Part shown: piece after piece, positions 41,402 to 48,203 of the stretch
Numbering within the stretch: position 1 is the stretch's first letter
Layout: every line of letters starts with the position of its first letter
Source of the DNA: a virus
Virus record (IMG/VR): IMGVR_UViG_3300047322_000252
Span: 54,221 to 118,220 of that record
DNA: 64,000 bases
Direction: 5' to 3' (one strand)
The notes under the pieces: generated by a model
Database searches by the model: none
The model's input: the letters and a program-made list of their open reading frames with translations, nothing else
Told to the model about the DNA's origin: nothing
Made by a program: the position numbers and the translations under genes

Positions 41402-41425
41402 CACGTCCGGCCTGGTCCCAGGGTC

Positions 41426-41438
41426 TACGCTCCCCCTC
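41426..41438 (+). promoter_or_regulatory. Candidate leaderless promoter (TACGCT)
   Basis: TACGCT 41426-41431, 7 nt before the GTG at 41439. Confidence 0.5.
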
Positions 41439-41993
41439 GTGCCGTCGTTCACCACCTTCCAGGGCCGTGAATACCCAGCTAGCGACGCCCCGTTTGATGT
41501 CACAAGAACCGGAGGGCCGCAGCCCTTCTTCCGTGACGACCTGGATGCACGGCGCAGCATGTGGCGCCAGACGCCCGAGGCGCAGTACCCGGACGGCTAC
41601 CTCGGCACGCTGAACAGTCGGCGCTCCGACCGGCTGATGAACAACCTCATCGACCGGGCCAAGCAGCGGCCCTACACGAGGGGCATCCACAAGGGCGAGC
41701 GGGTCGAGCACCGGGACTACTTCTGGCCCGAGGAGTTCAACCCTTGGACGGGCCTCGAACTCCAGGCCATCGGTGAGAAGTTCGCCCCGCCCGGCATGGG
41801 CCGGGAGTGGAACGGCGACTCCTCCATCTGGGACAACCCCACCATCGGGCCGAAGGGCATCCCTCGGGGTCGCACCGAGGTGTACGGCGCCATCGATCCC
41901 AACGTGCGGGAGAGCATGCTGCGTCAGGTACCACCGTGGAGCACCGGGCGTCCGCAGACACCGATGTCGGTGATGCCAGGAAGGATGATGTGA
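41439..41993 (+). CDS. Hypothetical protein, start of small-protein block
   Basis: 184 residues from GTG (VPSFTTFQGREYPAS). Charged, Pro/Arg-rich, with many aromatic residues; no membrane segment. 'LNSRRSDRLMNNLIDRAKQRPYTRGIHKGE' (cut) is the most ordered part. It heads a set of small genes beside the endolysin, so a minor virion protein is a possibility. Confidence 0.5.
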   Translation: MPSFTTFQGREYPASDAPFDVTRTGGPQPFFRDDLDARRSMWRQTPEAQYPDGYLGTLNSRRSDRLMNNLIDRAKQRPYTRGIHKGERVEHRDYFWPEEFNPWTGLELQAIGEKFAPPGMGREWNGDSSIWDNPTIGPKGIPRGRTEVYGAIDPNVRESMLRQVPPWSTGRPQTPMSVMPGRMM

Positions 41994-42103
41994 TGGCAGA
42001 ACAACGGCGAGGCATTGACACTGACAAAGACGAGGTGAAGCTGGAGGTCTACGACGAGGACGAGCACGGTCAGGTGGGTCCCGAGGAGAAGGAGGAGAAG
42101 TGA
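41993..42103 (+). CDS. 36-residue acidic microprotein
   Basis: MAEQRRGIDTDKDEVKLE followed by a run of acidic residues ending EEKEEK. The start shares one base with the preceding stop (TGATG) and its end overlaps the endolysin GTG, so it is translationally coupled on both sides. Half of it translates a motif B copy. Confidence 0.5.
   Translation: MAEQRRGIDTDKDEVKLEVYDEDEHGQVGPEEKEEK
42013..42025 (+). repeat. Motif B copy CATTGACACTGAC
   Basis: Exact copy inside the 36-codon gene, read as I-D-T-D. Confidence 0.75.
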
Positions 42104-42999
42104 GCTACCTCCCCGGCGCTCCCGGCTTCCTGGTGAAGCCCGAAGACTGGGGTGCTCGCTTCGCCAGTCGTTACGACCCGGCCAACGGGCGCCCCACGAT
42201 CACACCCTGCACCAAGCTCATCGTCCACCATTCGGCCTCGAACCAGCCTCCAGCGGGTCAGGAAGCAGCGTTCAGCAGGCAGATCGAGAGCTACGGAGAG
42301 GGACGTGACGGAGCAGCCATCGAGTACAACTACCTGGTCTATCCAACGGGCGTCCTGCACGGTGGCTTCGGTGACACCCGAGGATGCCATGCAGTCGCTC
42401 CAGATCCTTCGACAGGACGAGCCTTCAACTCTTCCTCCATCGGTATCTGCTTCATCGGGTTCTTCCATCAGCCCTACAACATGGAGCCGACTGCGGAGTC
42501 CATCGAGGCATTTCAGGCCTGGCTCTCCTGGATGGTCGCCAGCGGACGGCTGACCGATGATGTGATAACACGAGCCTCATCGAGGGGTCAGCCGGGGTGG
42601 TACGGGCACCGGGACGTGGGTGCCACGGCCTGTCCGGGCGACGATCTCTACCCCCTGCTGCCCAGCATCATCCAGATCGGGACTGCTCCCGCACCCATCC
42701 CCACCCCCACGCCACCGCAACCATCGGGAGACGACGACATGCCCACACCCTGCGGCTTCATCCAGTGCAACGCCGGTACCAAGGGCCACCACGTGGACGG
42801 CTCCGAGTGGACGGCGCCGGTCAACGGCACCACCTTCAAGGTGAACCCGGGCGGGACCATCCAGTGGGTCCATGCGGGCGAGCTTGACGACGCCACCGCT
42901 GTGCTGGCTGCTGCCGGGGCCAAGACCGACACGTGGGACGGGGCTGTTGGAGTGCCCGACGCCTTCGGCTGTCTGGTGGGAGACAAGCCCTATGCCTGA
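42100..42999 (+). CDS. N-acetylmuramoyl-L-alanine amidase endolysin
   Basis: 299 residues from a GTG overlapping the previous stop. The catalytic domain (~1-190) is amidase_2/PGRP-like: 'EDWGARFASRY' start, 'TKLIVHHSAS' (zinc His), 'GAAIEYNYLVYPTGVLHGG' and 'WYGHRDVGATACPGDDLY' (second His and Cys ligands). A Pro-rich linker (PAPIPTPTPPQPSGD) joins a ~65-residue C-terminal domain with two VNGTTFKVNPGG-like strands that may bind cell wall. It cuts the amide bond between muramic acid and the stem peptide during lysis. Confidence 0.85.
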   Translation: MSYLPGAPGFLVKPEDWGARFASRYDPANGRPTITPCTKLIVHHSASNQPPAGQEAAFSRQIESYGEGRDGAAIEYNYLVYPTGVLHGGFGDTRGCHAVAPDPSTGRAFNSSSIGICFIGFFHQPYNMEPTAESIEAFQAWLSWMVASGRLTDDVITRASSRGQPGWYGHRDVGATACPGDDLYPLLPSIIQIGTAPAPIPTPTPPQPSGDDDMPTPCGFIQCNAGTKGHHVDGSEWTAPVNGTTFKVNPGGTIQWVHAGELDDATAVLAAAGAKTDTWDGAVGVPDAFGCLVGDKPYA

Positions 43000-43168
43000 C
43001 GAGGGCGACCACTACCGACGTCAAGTTCCGATGGCGCCCACGGAGGCCGAGCGCCTGGAGTTGAAGCGTGAGGACAGTGGCTTCGCCTTCGAGTTGAACC
43101 ACCCACCCGTTCGGCGGTCCCGCCTCGCCCACTTCGACATTGGGCGTATCGGTGGTGCAGGTGACTGA
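42992..43168 (+). CDS. Small basic hypothetical protein
   Basis: 58 residues, overlaps the endolysin by 8 bases. Rich in Arg/Glu (ERLELKREDSGFAFELNHPPVRRSR). No membrane helix. Part of the lysis-area operon by tight spacing. Confidence 0.45.
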   Translation: MPDEGDHYRRQVPMAPTEAERLELKREDSGFAFELNHPPVRRSRLAHFDIGRIGGAGD

Positions 43169-43488
43169 TGAGCGACCCCGGCCACGTTGGGCCGAAGATC
43201 TACCCCACGTGGTTCGACGTCATCCGGCAGATCGTCATGTTCATACTCGGGGTGGCACTGGTCATCTTCGCAGTGGTCACGCCGGGCTACGACATCCCGT
43301 TCCTGGTCATGTCGCTCATACTCTTCGGACTGGTGCCTGCCGAACGGTTCTTGCTCCGCAAGGAAGCTCAGAAGGAGGAAGCTGATGCCCGGTCACGACC
43401 ACGGCGCCTCGATCAAGAAGGGCGACGAGTACGAGGCCCTGCGGGAGAAGGGGGCGAGCAAGTCGAAGGCGGCGGCGATCTCGAATGA
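43168..43488 (+). CDS. Membrane protein, holin candidate
   Basis: 106 residues; ATG overlaps the previous stop. Two hydrophobic segments, 'IVMFILGVALVIFAVVT' (~residues 22-38) and 'PFLVMSLILFGLVP' (~43-57), then a charged tail. The tail from ~residue 72 translates, out of frame, bases that also encode the next gene (104-base overlap), an unusually long overlap. Position next to the amidase makes it the leading holin candidate. Confidence 0.55.
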   Translation: MSDPGHVGPKIYPTWFDVIRQIVMFILGVALVIFAVVTPGYDIPFLVMSLILFGLVPAERFLLRKEAQKEEADARSRPRRLDQEGRRVRGPAGEGGEQVEGGGDLE

Positions 43489-43564
43489 GGCAGCCAAGGG
43501 TCCGGCAGCCCGCAGCAAGATGGCCAAGAAGGCGGCGGCGACCAGGAAGAAGCGGGGTACCTGA
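43385..43564 (+). CDS. Small basic protein of DUF7218-like type
   Basis: 59 residues from an ATG with the ribosome site AAGGAGGAAGCTG. 'MPGHDHGASIKKGDEYEALREKGASKSKAAAIS' (cut) resembles the short DUF7218-like proteins with 'SIK...YE.LR..G.SK..AA.I'. The C-terminus is Lys/Ala/Arg-rich and DNA-binding in character. It overlaps the holin candidate by 104 bases in another frame. Confidence 0.6.
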   Translation: MPGHDHGASIKKGDEYEALREKGASKSKAAAISNEAAKGPAARSKMAKKAAATRKKRGT

Positions 43565-43893
43565 TGAGCTACGTAGGTGGAGGCTGGCGCTCTGGTTCCG
43601 CTGCTGATGTGGCAACAGGGGCCAACTCCACGGCCACGGTGTCCGGCGTGGCTCCTACCACCTACGCCCGCAAGAATCAGATCACGTTGACGGTGACGGG
43701 CACCGGCTTCACCAACCTCACCGTCATCCACGCCAACTACGCCCCGGTGGCGACCACCTTCGACAGCGCCACCCAGTTGCGCTGCGTGGGCTTCAACACC
43801 ACGCCCGACAACGGTGCGGCAGGACCCATTCTCATCGGTGTGCGCAAGCCCGGCGAGAAGATGTCCGGCACCCAGACCTTCAACGCCACCTGA
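43564..43893 (+). CDS. Beta-rich IPT/Ig-like virion protein candidate
   Basis: 109 residues; TGATG coupling. 'KNQITLTVTGTGFTNLTVIHANYAPVATTFDSATQLRC' (cut) reads as an IPT/TIG or Ig-like fold ('I-T-L-x-V-x-G-x-G-F'), often found in phage decoration or tail proteins. Position in the small-protein block suggests a virion surface role. Confidence 0.55.
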   Translation: MSYVGGGWRSGSAADVATGANSTATVSGVAPTTYARKNQITLTVTGTGFTNLTVIHANYAPVATTFDSATQLRCVGFNTTPDNGAAGPILIGVRKPGEKMSGTQTFNAT

Positions 43894-44078
43894 TGCAGGT
43901 CAGCACGCAGTTTCAGCAGCAGCAGCTAGCGGGTATTGGGGGCGAGGAAGCACGCCCCATCGCTCGTGTAGAGCATCCCGCCAGGGGCCATCGCACCCCT
44001 ACGTTCACCGAGGGACGGCGGGGCGAGCAGTTCAAGACTCGGAGAGAGATGAACACCGAGGACGCACCCGAAAGGTGA
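43893..44078 (+). CDS. Small hypothetical protein
   Basis: 61 residues; ATG shares one base with the previous stop. Gln/Arg-rich, no hydrophobic segment. It ends 6 nt before the next ATG, whose upstream sequence GTGACACAAC is motif A-like. Confidence 0.4.
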   Translation: MQVSTQFQQQQLAGIGGEEARPIARVEHPARGHRTPTFTEGRRGEQFKTRREMNTEDAPER

Positions 44079-44084
44079 CACAAC

Positions 44085-44297
44085 ATGCACATGCTCGCAG
44101 ACATAGCCAGCGGGAACACCGGCACCGCCGACGTTCTCTTCCTGATCGCCGCCATCCTCTTCGGGATCGCTGCGCTCACTCACTTCTTCGCCCCGCACGG
44201 TGGCCCTGAGGCTCCCCGGGCTGCGTACTGGGGCTGGACGCCTGCTCTGGTGGACGCTGGCCTCTGCCTGATAGCCATCGGTTGGCTGGTGTTGTGA
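44085..44297 (+). CDS. Two-helix membrane protein, second holin candidate
   Basis: 70 residues. Two transmembrane segments: 'ADVLFLIAAILFGIAALTHFF' (~16-36) and 'PALVDAGLCLIAIGWLVL' (~53-70), with a short polar loop between. Preceded by AAAGGTG and a motif A-like site at 44074-44084. Size fits a class II holin or antiholin. The stop lies at the edge of a motif A-like/motif B cluster. Confidence 0.55.
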   Translation: MHMLADIASGNTGTADVLFLIAAILFGIAALTHFFAPHGGPEAPRAAYWGWTPALVDAGLCLIAIGWLVL

Positions 44298-44317
44298 GCA
44301 CAGTGTCAGTGTCAATG
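44291..44317. repeat. Composite of motif A-like and motif B sites
   Basis: GTTGTGAGCAC (44291-44301, two mismatches to motif A) is followed 3 bp later by GTCAGTGTCAATG (44305-44317), an exact reverse motif B. It lies between the stop of the membrane protein and the next leaderless promoter. Confidence 0.6.
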
Positions 44318-44329
44318 GTCCGGATGTTG

Positions 44330-44342
44330 TAGGTTCGGAGCC
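44330..44342 (+). promoter_or_regulatory. Candidate leaderless promoter (TAGGTT)
   Basis: TAGGTT 44330-44335, 7 nt before ATG 44343, directly downstream of the motif A-B composite. Confidence 0.5.
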
Positions 44343-44762
44343 ATGGCTGTTCGCTTCCTCGAAGAGGGGTATGAGTATCTGGACCCCATGTCGGGGGCCA
44401 GCACGGCAGGATCAGTCGTGCTGTACGACGACGAGCAGCCTCCCCTGCTCATGCCGTGGGAGGATCGGCCCGGCTACAGCCAGGCTGAGATGATCGCCTC
44501 CGACGCTCTGCGTTGGATGGGCACGCCTCGTGAGCAGCTAGCAATGATCCGTCCGCCAGTGCCCCAGCAGTTGTTCCCACCCCGTTTCGGGTACGTTCAC
44601 GAGCCGGTCACCGTCGAGGACATCTTCTACGGGGACTGGACGCCTCGGCAGCGGTCTTGGGTGTCTCCTCCGATCGCTACGCCTCGGCGCCGGTATGAAG
44701 AGGAGCAGATGTGGTCGGGTACCGACCGCAACGTGAGCATCAGCACTAGCCCGCTGGGCTGA
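44343..44762 (+). CDS. Hypothetical protein
   Basis: 139 residues. 'GYEYLDPMSGASTAGSVVLYDDEQPPLLMPWEDRPGYSQAEM' (cut) suggests an extended, Pro-rich, acidic protein. C-terminal Arg/Trp-rich. No family recognised. The following gene has a ribosome site immediately after its stop but no canonical start codon. Confidence 0.5.
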   Translation: MAVRFLEEGYEYLDPMSGASTAGSVVLYDDEQPPLLMPWEDRPGYSQAEMIASDALRWMGTPREQLAMIRPPVPQQLFPPRFGYVHEPVTVEDIFYGDWTPRQRSWVSPPIATPRRRYEEEQMWSGTDRNVSISTSPLG

Positions 44763-44773
44763 GAGGAGGGACC

Positions 44774-45439
44774 ATCTCGGATCAACCGCCGAGTTCGGCA
44801 CCGTGGGGCTGGGACGTCTACACGGAGACTCGCTCCGAGTGGGTCCCCAAGCCAGATCCCAATCCCATCGTCATCCACTGGACCATCGGTCCGATCGGCT
44901 TGAAGCCCGCCAACTGGCAGGCCGAGCCACCGCAGCACCCTCCATACGAGCAACCAGAAAGTGAGATCACCTTGCAGTTGACAGCAGATCAGATGGTCAG
45001 CCTGGCCGTGAGCGGGACCGACAAGTACGGCAACCCCACCGACATCTCGGGTGCCGGTGTGTGGCAGTCGAGTGACCCCGCCATCATCGTGGTGCGGCAG
45101 AACAAGAGCGCCAACCCGCAGGAGTGCCTCGCCATTGCGGTCGGGCCGGTCGGCGCCGCCAGCGTCGTCTACACCAACGATGCCAACTGGGACGGCTCCG
45201 GTGACTTCATCGGTTCCATCTCGTTCGAGGTGACGGGTGGGCAGATGTCCGAGATCACCATCACGGCGGGCGAGCCGGAGAGCAAGCCTGGTGGCGGGCA
45301 GCCCGAGCCTCCTCCGGTCGAGGGTGGCGGCGAAACGCCCGACAGCGGCGCCCACCCGGACAACACGCTCCCCAACGAGCTTCCCGTCACCGGGGAGCCT
45401 CCGGTGGTGGACCCCCGGACCGGCCAGCCCCGCCGCTAG
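44774..45439 (+). CDS. Ig/Big-like virion protein with a probable non-canonical ATC start
   Basis: The frame is open from after a TAG at 44747 to 45439, and codon use looks coding from 44774, yet no ATG, GTG or early TTG exists. A good ribosome site (GAGAGGAGGG, 44761-44770) sits just before ATC at 44774, giving 221 residues; the only conventional start is TTG at 44900. The protein has a Trp-rich N-terminus, a bacterial Ig-like part ('LQLTADQMVSLAVSGTDKYGNPTDISGAGVWQSSDP', cut) and an acidic/Pro tail. Probable virion protein. Confidence 0.5.
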   Translation: MSDQPPSSAPWGWDVYTETRSEWVPKPDPNPIVIHWTIGPIGLKPANWQAEPPQHPPYEQPESEITLQLTADQMVSLAVSGTDKYGNPTDISGAGVWQSSDPAIIVVRQNKSANPQECLAIAVGPVGAASVVYTNDANWDGSGDFIGSISFEVTGGQMSEITITAGEPESKPGGGQPEPPPVEGGGETPDSGAHPDNTLPNELPVTGEPPVVDPRTGQPRR

Positions 45440-45485
45440 CAGCCTCGGGCGTGGGAGGTACCCCCTCTCACGCCCTCCGCTGTTC

Positions 45486-45491
45486 TACGCT
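45486..45491 (+). promoter_or_regulatory. Candidate -10 box TACGCT
   Basis: TACGCT 23 nt before the ATG at 45515, with ribosome site GAGAGGAG in the short leader. Confidence 0.4.
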
Positions 45492-45514
45492 GCGCCCCAG
45501 CGAGAGGAGTTGTC

Positions 45515-45787
45515 ATGGCTCAGGCAGTGGACCGCAGCATGGTGGCCGAGTTCCGCCAGGGCTGCATCGACAACACCTACATCTCGGTTGCCCCCGGCAC
45601 TGGTGGCCTCGTGGAGATGCAGGGCCGGGTCGATCGAGCGATCAACCAGATGCCCTACCAGTACCTGAACGCCGAGGTGAAGGGGATGGACCCCTTCGAC
45701 ATCGCCCGAGCGCACCGGGCCTCCATCCCGATGCAGCCCCACTCCCGCTACGTGCCCCGGCGTGATCCGGTGGGCCGAGGCTTCTGA
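45515..45787 (+). CDS. Hypothetical protein
   Basis: 90 residues, preceded by GAGAGGAG. 'AVDRSMVAEFRQGCIDNTYISVAPGTGGLVEMQGRVDRAI' (cut) suggests a small alpha/beta fold. C-terminus basic. Not recognised. First of a run of seven tightly coupled small genes. Confidence 0.5.
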   Translation: MAQAVDRSMVAEFRQGCIDNTYISVAPGTGGLVEMQGRVDRAINQMPYQYLNAEVKGMDPFDIARAHRASIPMQPHSRYVPRRDPVGRGF

Positions 45788-45909
45788 TGGCCAAGCAGCC
45801 CGCCCCCAAGGAGAAGAAGAAGGCGTCCACCAAGGACGACAAGTTCGGGGGCAAGCGAGCGCCCGCCTTCGGCTCCGAGGAGAAGACCGAGACGAAGGGG
45901 AAGAAGTGA
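45787..45909 (+). CDS. 40-residue Lys-rich protein
   Basis: MAKQPAPKEKKKASTKDDK followed by basic and acidic residues to KGKK. TGATG coupling on both ends. Likely disordered and nucleic-acid binding or a filler virion protein. Confidence 0.5.
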   Translation: MAKQPAPKEKKKASTKDDKFGGKRAPAFGSEEKTETKGKK

Positions 45910-46172
45910 TGGCCGGACACGGATCACCGCCTGCCGAGGACAAGGCCAACCATCCTGGCCGTCAGGTCGGTCGCAGCACCGCATCCCTCGCTCCGCAAGG
46001 CATCGGCCCCGTCTACGGCCCGCCTTCGCCGGGCTTCGAGGGCGTGCGTGGCGCTGCTGACTCGCCCGCCAGCGCTGACCCCATGGAGGCCCGCCTCCGT
46101 CGTATGGGGGCGACCGGCGCCTCGAACAAGGGCTGGTTGAAGAACCTGGTCGAGAAGGGCATGGACGGCTAG
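45909..46172 (+). CDS. MAGHGS-tag protein 1
   Basis: 87 residues, the first of four consecutive genes that share an N-terminal signature MAGHGSxPxxDxAxxxGR. After the tag the sequence is unique: Gly/Pro-rich then 'MEARLRRMGATGASNKGWLKNLVEKGM', an amphipathic helix. The tag is not a hydrophobic signal peptide. Coupled (TGATG) to the preceding gene; the next starts immediately after its stop. Confidence 0.6.
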   Translation: MAGHGSPPAEDKANHPGRQVGRSTASLAPQGIGPVYGPPSPGFEGVRGAADSPASADPMEARLRRMGATGASNKGWLKNLVEKGMDG

Positions 46173-46382
46173 ATGGCCGGACACGGTTCGTCTCCCCCCG
46201 ATGACAAGGCCCGGCATCCTGGTCGTGTTGTCACACCGGAGACGTTCTCGACGTCGGGTATGAGCGACGCCGACATCCGAGCGCACCGAGTCGCCACGCA
46301 CGCCTACGAGCTTCGGCCTGCTTGGAACGACGACGATGCCTGGGAAGAGGGCCGCAGGCTCAATCGTGAGGGGTATGACTGA
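46173..46382 (+). CDS. MAGHGS-tag protein 2
   Basis: 69 residues. The tag with HPGRVV is followed by 'SDADIRAHRVATHAYELRPAWNDDDAW' (cut). A motif A-like site (46227-46237, one mismatch) sits just after the tag. Paralogous to its neighbours only in the first ~20 residues. Confidence 0.6.
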   Translation: MAGHGSSPPDDKARHPGRVVTPETFSTSGMSDADIRAHRVATHAYELRPAWNDDDAWEEGRRLNREGYD

Positions 46383-46609
46383 TGGCCGGGCATGGCTCTG
46401 GCCCTGCTGAGGATCGAGCCAACCACCCCGGTCGCAAGGTGGACCGAGGGTCAGGCAGTGTCGAGTCCTACGTGCGCTTCCGAGGGCGGGGCTACAGCCC
46501 AGCGCAGGCCTTGGAGTGGGCACGAGGTGCGGGTGTGAAGCGTGAGCCGATCACCCGGCCGTTGAGCGAGTACTTCAAGCCACACGAGATCAACGAGTAC
46601 AAGGCGTAG
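46382..46609 (+). CDS. MAGHGS-tag protein 3
   Basis: 75 residues, TGATG coupled. The tag with HPGRKV precedes a basic part 'ESYVRFRGRGYSPAQALEWARGAGVKR', which could bind DNA, and a short acidic end. Confidence 0.6.
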   Translation: MAGHGSGPAEDRANHPGRKVDRGSGSVESYVRFRGRGYSPAQALEWARGAGVKREPITRPLSEYFKPHEINEYKA

Positions 46610-46617
46610 GAGGGATC

Positions 46618-46920
46618 ATGGCAGGACATGGATCGGCACCGCCCCCGGATCGGGCGAACGAATCTGGTCGTGTCGTGCATCGAGACTCGGGTATGCACAG
46701 CGAAGAGGGCGAGCACGGCCGCATCAACGAGTACCGGCCTCCGGTGGGGTCCGGCTCCAAGCTCAGCGACCGAGGGACCCGCTACGCCTGGACCACGAGC
46801 ACCGACATGTTCAGCGGTGGCCGAGGTGGGAGCGTGCGCACCCTCCAGCGGGCACGTGCGGCTCTGCGGATAACGGCGCAACGACGGGCTGAGGGCCGGG
46901 ACAGGTACTCAGGCCTCTGA
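46618..46920 (+). CDS. MAGHGS-tag protein 4
   Basis: 100 residues, ribosome site GGAGG. The tag here is MAGHGSAPPPDRANESGRVV, so the HPGR becomes ESGR. The C-terminus is Arg-rich ('RTLQRARAALRITAQRRAEGRDRY'). Its stop overlaps the next ATG. Confidence 0.6.
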   Translation: MAGHGSAPPPDRANESGRVVHRDSGMHSEEGEHGRINEYRPPVGSGSKLSDRGTRYAWTTSTDMFSGGRGGSVRTLQRARAALRITAQRRAEGRDRYSGL

Positions 46921-47474
46921 TGCCCCGCCTCGTCTCCTGTCACGTCTGCCGGGTGCTGTCGAGCCTCCCGGACCCACCGGCCAAGGCGCCGTTGGTCCCT
47001 GCTCGCATCGCCTGGATGGAGGGCGGGCGGGAGGTCGAGTACATCTTCCGGGACGAGACGGGTCAGGTGGCGATGGTCGCCATGTACGACCCCGCCTTGG
47101 AGGACTGGATGACCCGGCACGAGCACCCCGAGGTGCCCGAGGACCGGATGCGCAAGCATGACATCTACGCCACCGACCAGGCGAGCTTCAACGCTGGCTT
47201 CGTGGCCCAGATGAAGAAGGAGATCGAAGAGGCCCACCAGTCTGCATACTCCGAGCGGGACCAGGTCAAGGAAGACGCTTTGCAGTGCTTCGAGCGGCAT
47301 CACCGGCCCACAGACGGCTGCATGGACGTGTTCAGCGAGGCCAAGCTCTTGGGAGGGCACGAGTCGAACAAGCGCATGCCGATGAACGACCGCATGTACC
47401 TGTGCCACGCCTGCCCGTTCGTCCACGGCTACGTCATCCCTGACGTCCGGCACAAGAAGGGGATGTACCGCTGA
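46920..47474 (+). CDS. Hypothetical protein with several Cys/His clusters
   Basis: 184 residues, TGATG coupled. 'LVSCHVCRVL' at the N-terminus, with 'CFERHHRPTDGCMDVF' and 'YLCHACPFVHGY' at the C-terminus, gives three Cys/His pairs that could hold one or two zinc ions. The middle is helical and acidic. Function not recognised; likely part of the small-protein block with possible role in virion or early host takeover. Confidence 0.5.
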   Translation: MPRLVSCHVCRVLSSLPDPPAKAPLVPARIAWMEGGREVEYIFRDETGQVAMVAMYDPALEDWMTRHEHPEVPEDRMRKHDIYATDQASFNAGFVAQMKKEIEEAHQSAYSERDQVKEDALQCFERHHRPTDGCMDVFSEAKLLGGHESNKRMPMNDRMYLCHACPFVHGYVIPDVRHKKGMYR

Positions 47475-47971
47475 TGCTCTCCGACGACCAGTTCAGCGGC
47501 CTGGCTCAGCGGGTCAACGAGGGCGGTGGCTTCTCGGTGCGCACTCATGGCCCCAAGGCCGGGGAGGAAGCCGAGAACGCCTTCATGGTGGGGACGCTCC
47601 GACACGGCCAGGACGTGCCCATGCCGACCAGCGGCGGCACGTTGAAGGGCTTCGCTGAGTCCCGTAGTCCCGAACTGAGCCGCACCGACCGCTTCATGGG
47701 CGGCTGGGCCGGGGGCAAGGCAGCCAGCCTGGACGTGTCCCAGGCCTTCCCGCTCACCAAGCGGGGCGAGGTCGGTGCCCGGCGCATGGGCATAGCCGAA
47801 GGCCAGAAGGCCATCGGCAAGGTTGGTCCCGGTGGTGAGTATCAGGGCGACGTCATGGCCCCCATGGTCAAGCGTCACGGCGGAAAGGAAGGGCCGCAGG
47901 TGCCCTTCCACAGTGCCGCCAACAAGTCCTGGGTCTACGGACCCGTCAAGTCACGTCGGCCGAAGGCGTGA
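47474..47971 (+). CDS. Hypothetical protein
   Basis: 165 residues; TGATG coupling. Gly/Arg-rich, with 'RGEVGARRMGIAEGQKAIGKVG'. No membrane or metal site. The last 26 bases overlap the 3' end of the minus-strand gene at 47946-48155. Confidence 0.45.
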   Translation: MLSDDQFSGLAQRVNEGGGFSVRTHGPKAGEEAENAFMVGTLRHGQDVPMPTSGGTLKGFAESRSPELSRTDRFMGGWAGGKAASLDVSQAFPLTKRGEVGARRMGIAEGQKAIGKVGPGGEYQGDVMAPMVKRHGGKEGPQVPFHSAANKSWVYGPVKSRRPKA

Positions 47972-48155
47972 TCCGTTGCTTCGGCGTGACGTCGTAGACG
48001 ACCAGGGTGTAGTCCTGGTGCAGAGGGCACAGATGCCGCTGCTGCGGGCTGACGTAGCCCGTATCCGGGATGGCGGGCACTGGCTCCTCGCACACGGCGC
48101 AGGTGGCCGACTTGGCGGTCATCATCCGGTGCTTGGAGACGTTCACGTCGGGCAT
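47946..48155 (-). CDS. Small zinc-ribbon protein (minus strand)
   Basis: 69 residues. 'CAVCEEPVPAIPDTGYVSPQQRHLCPLH' holds C-x2-C and C-x2-H, a likely zinc ribbon. On the opposite strand a TACCAT box lies 6 nt upstream of the ATG. It is the only minus-strand gene in a long rightward block. Confidence 0.55.
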   Translation of the reverse strand: MPDVNVSKHRMMTAKSATCAVCEEPVPAIPDTGYVSPQQRHLCPLHQDYTLVVYDVTPKQRITPSADVT

Positions 48156-48167
48156 GTGTACATGGTA
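48156..48167 (-). promoter_or_regulatory. Candidate leaderless promoter (TACCAT, minus strand)
   Basis: ATGGTA (48162-48167, read TACCAT) six bases from the ATG of the zinc-ribbon gene at 48155. Confidence 0.45.
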
Positions 48168-48203
48168 CCAAACCTTTGCATACTTTCCTCGGCGGTGAGC
48201 TAG

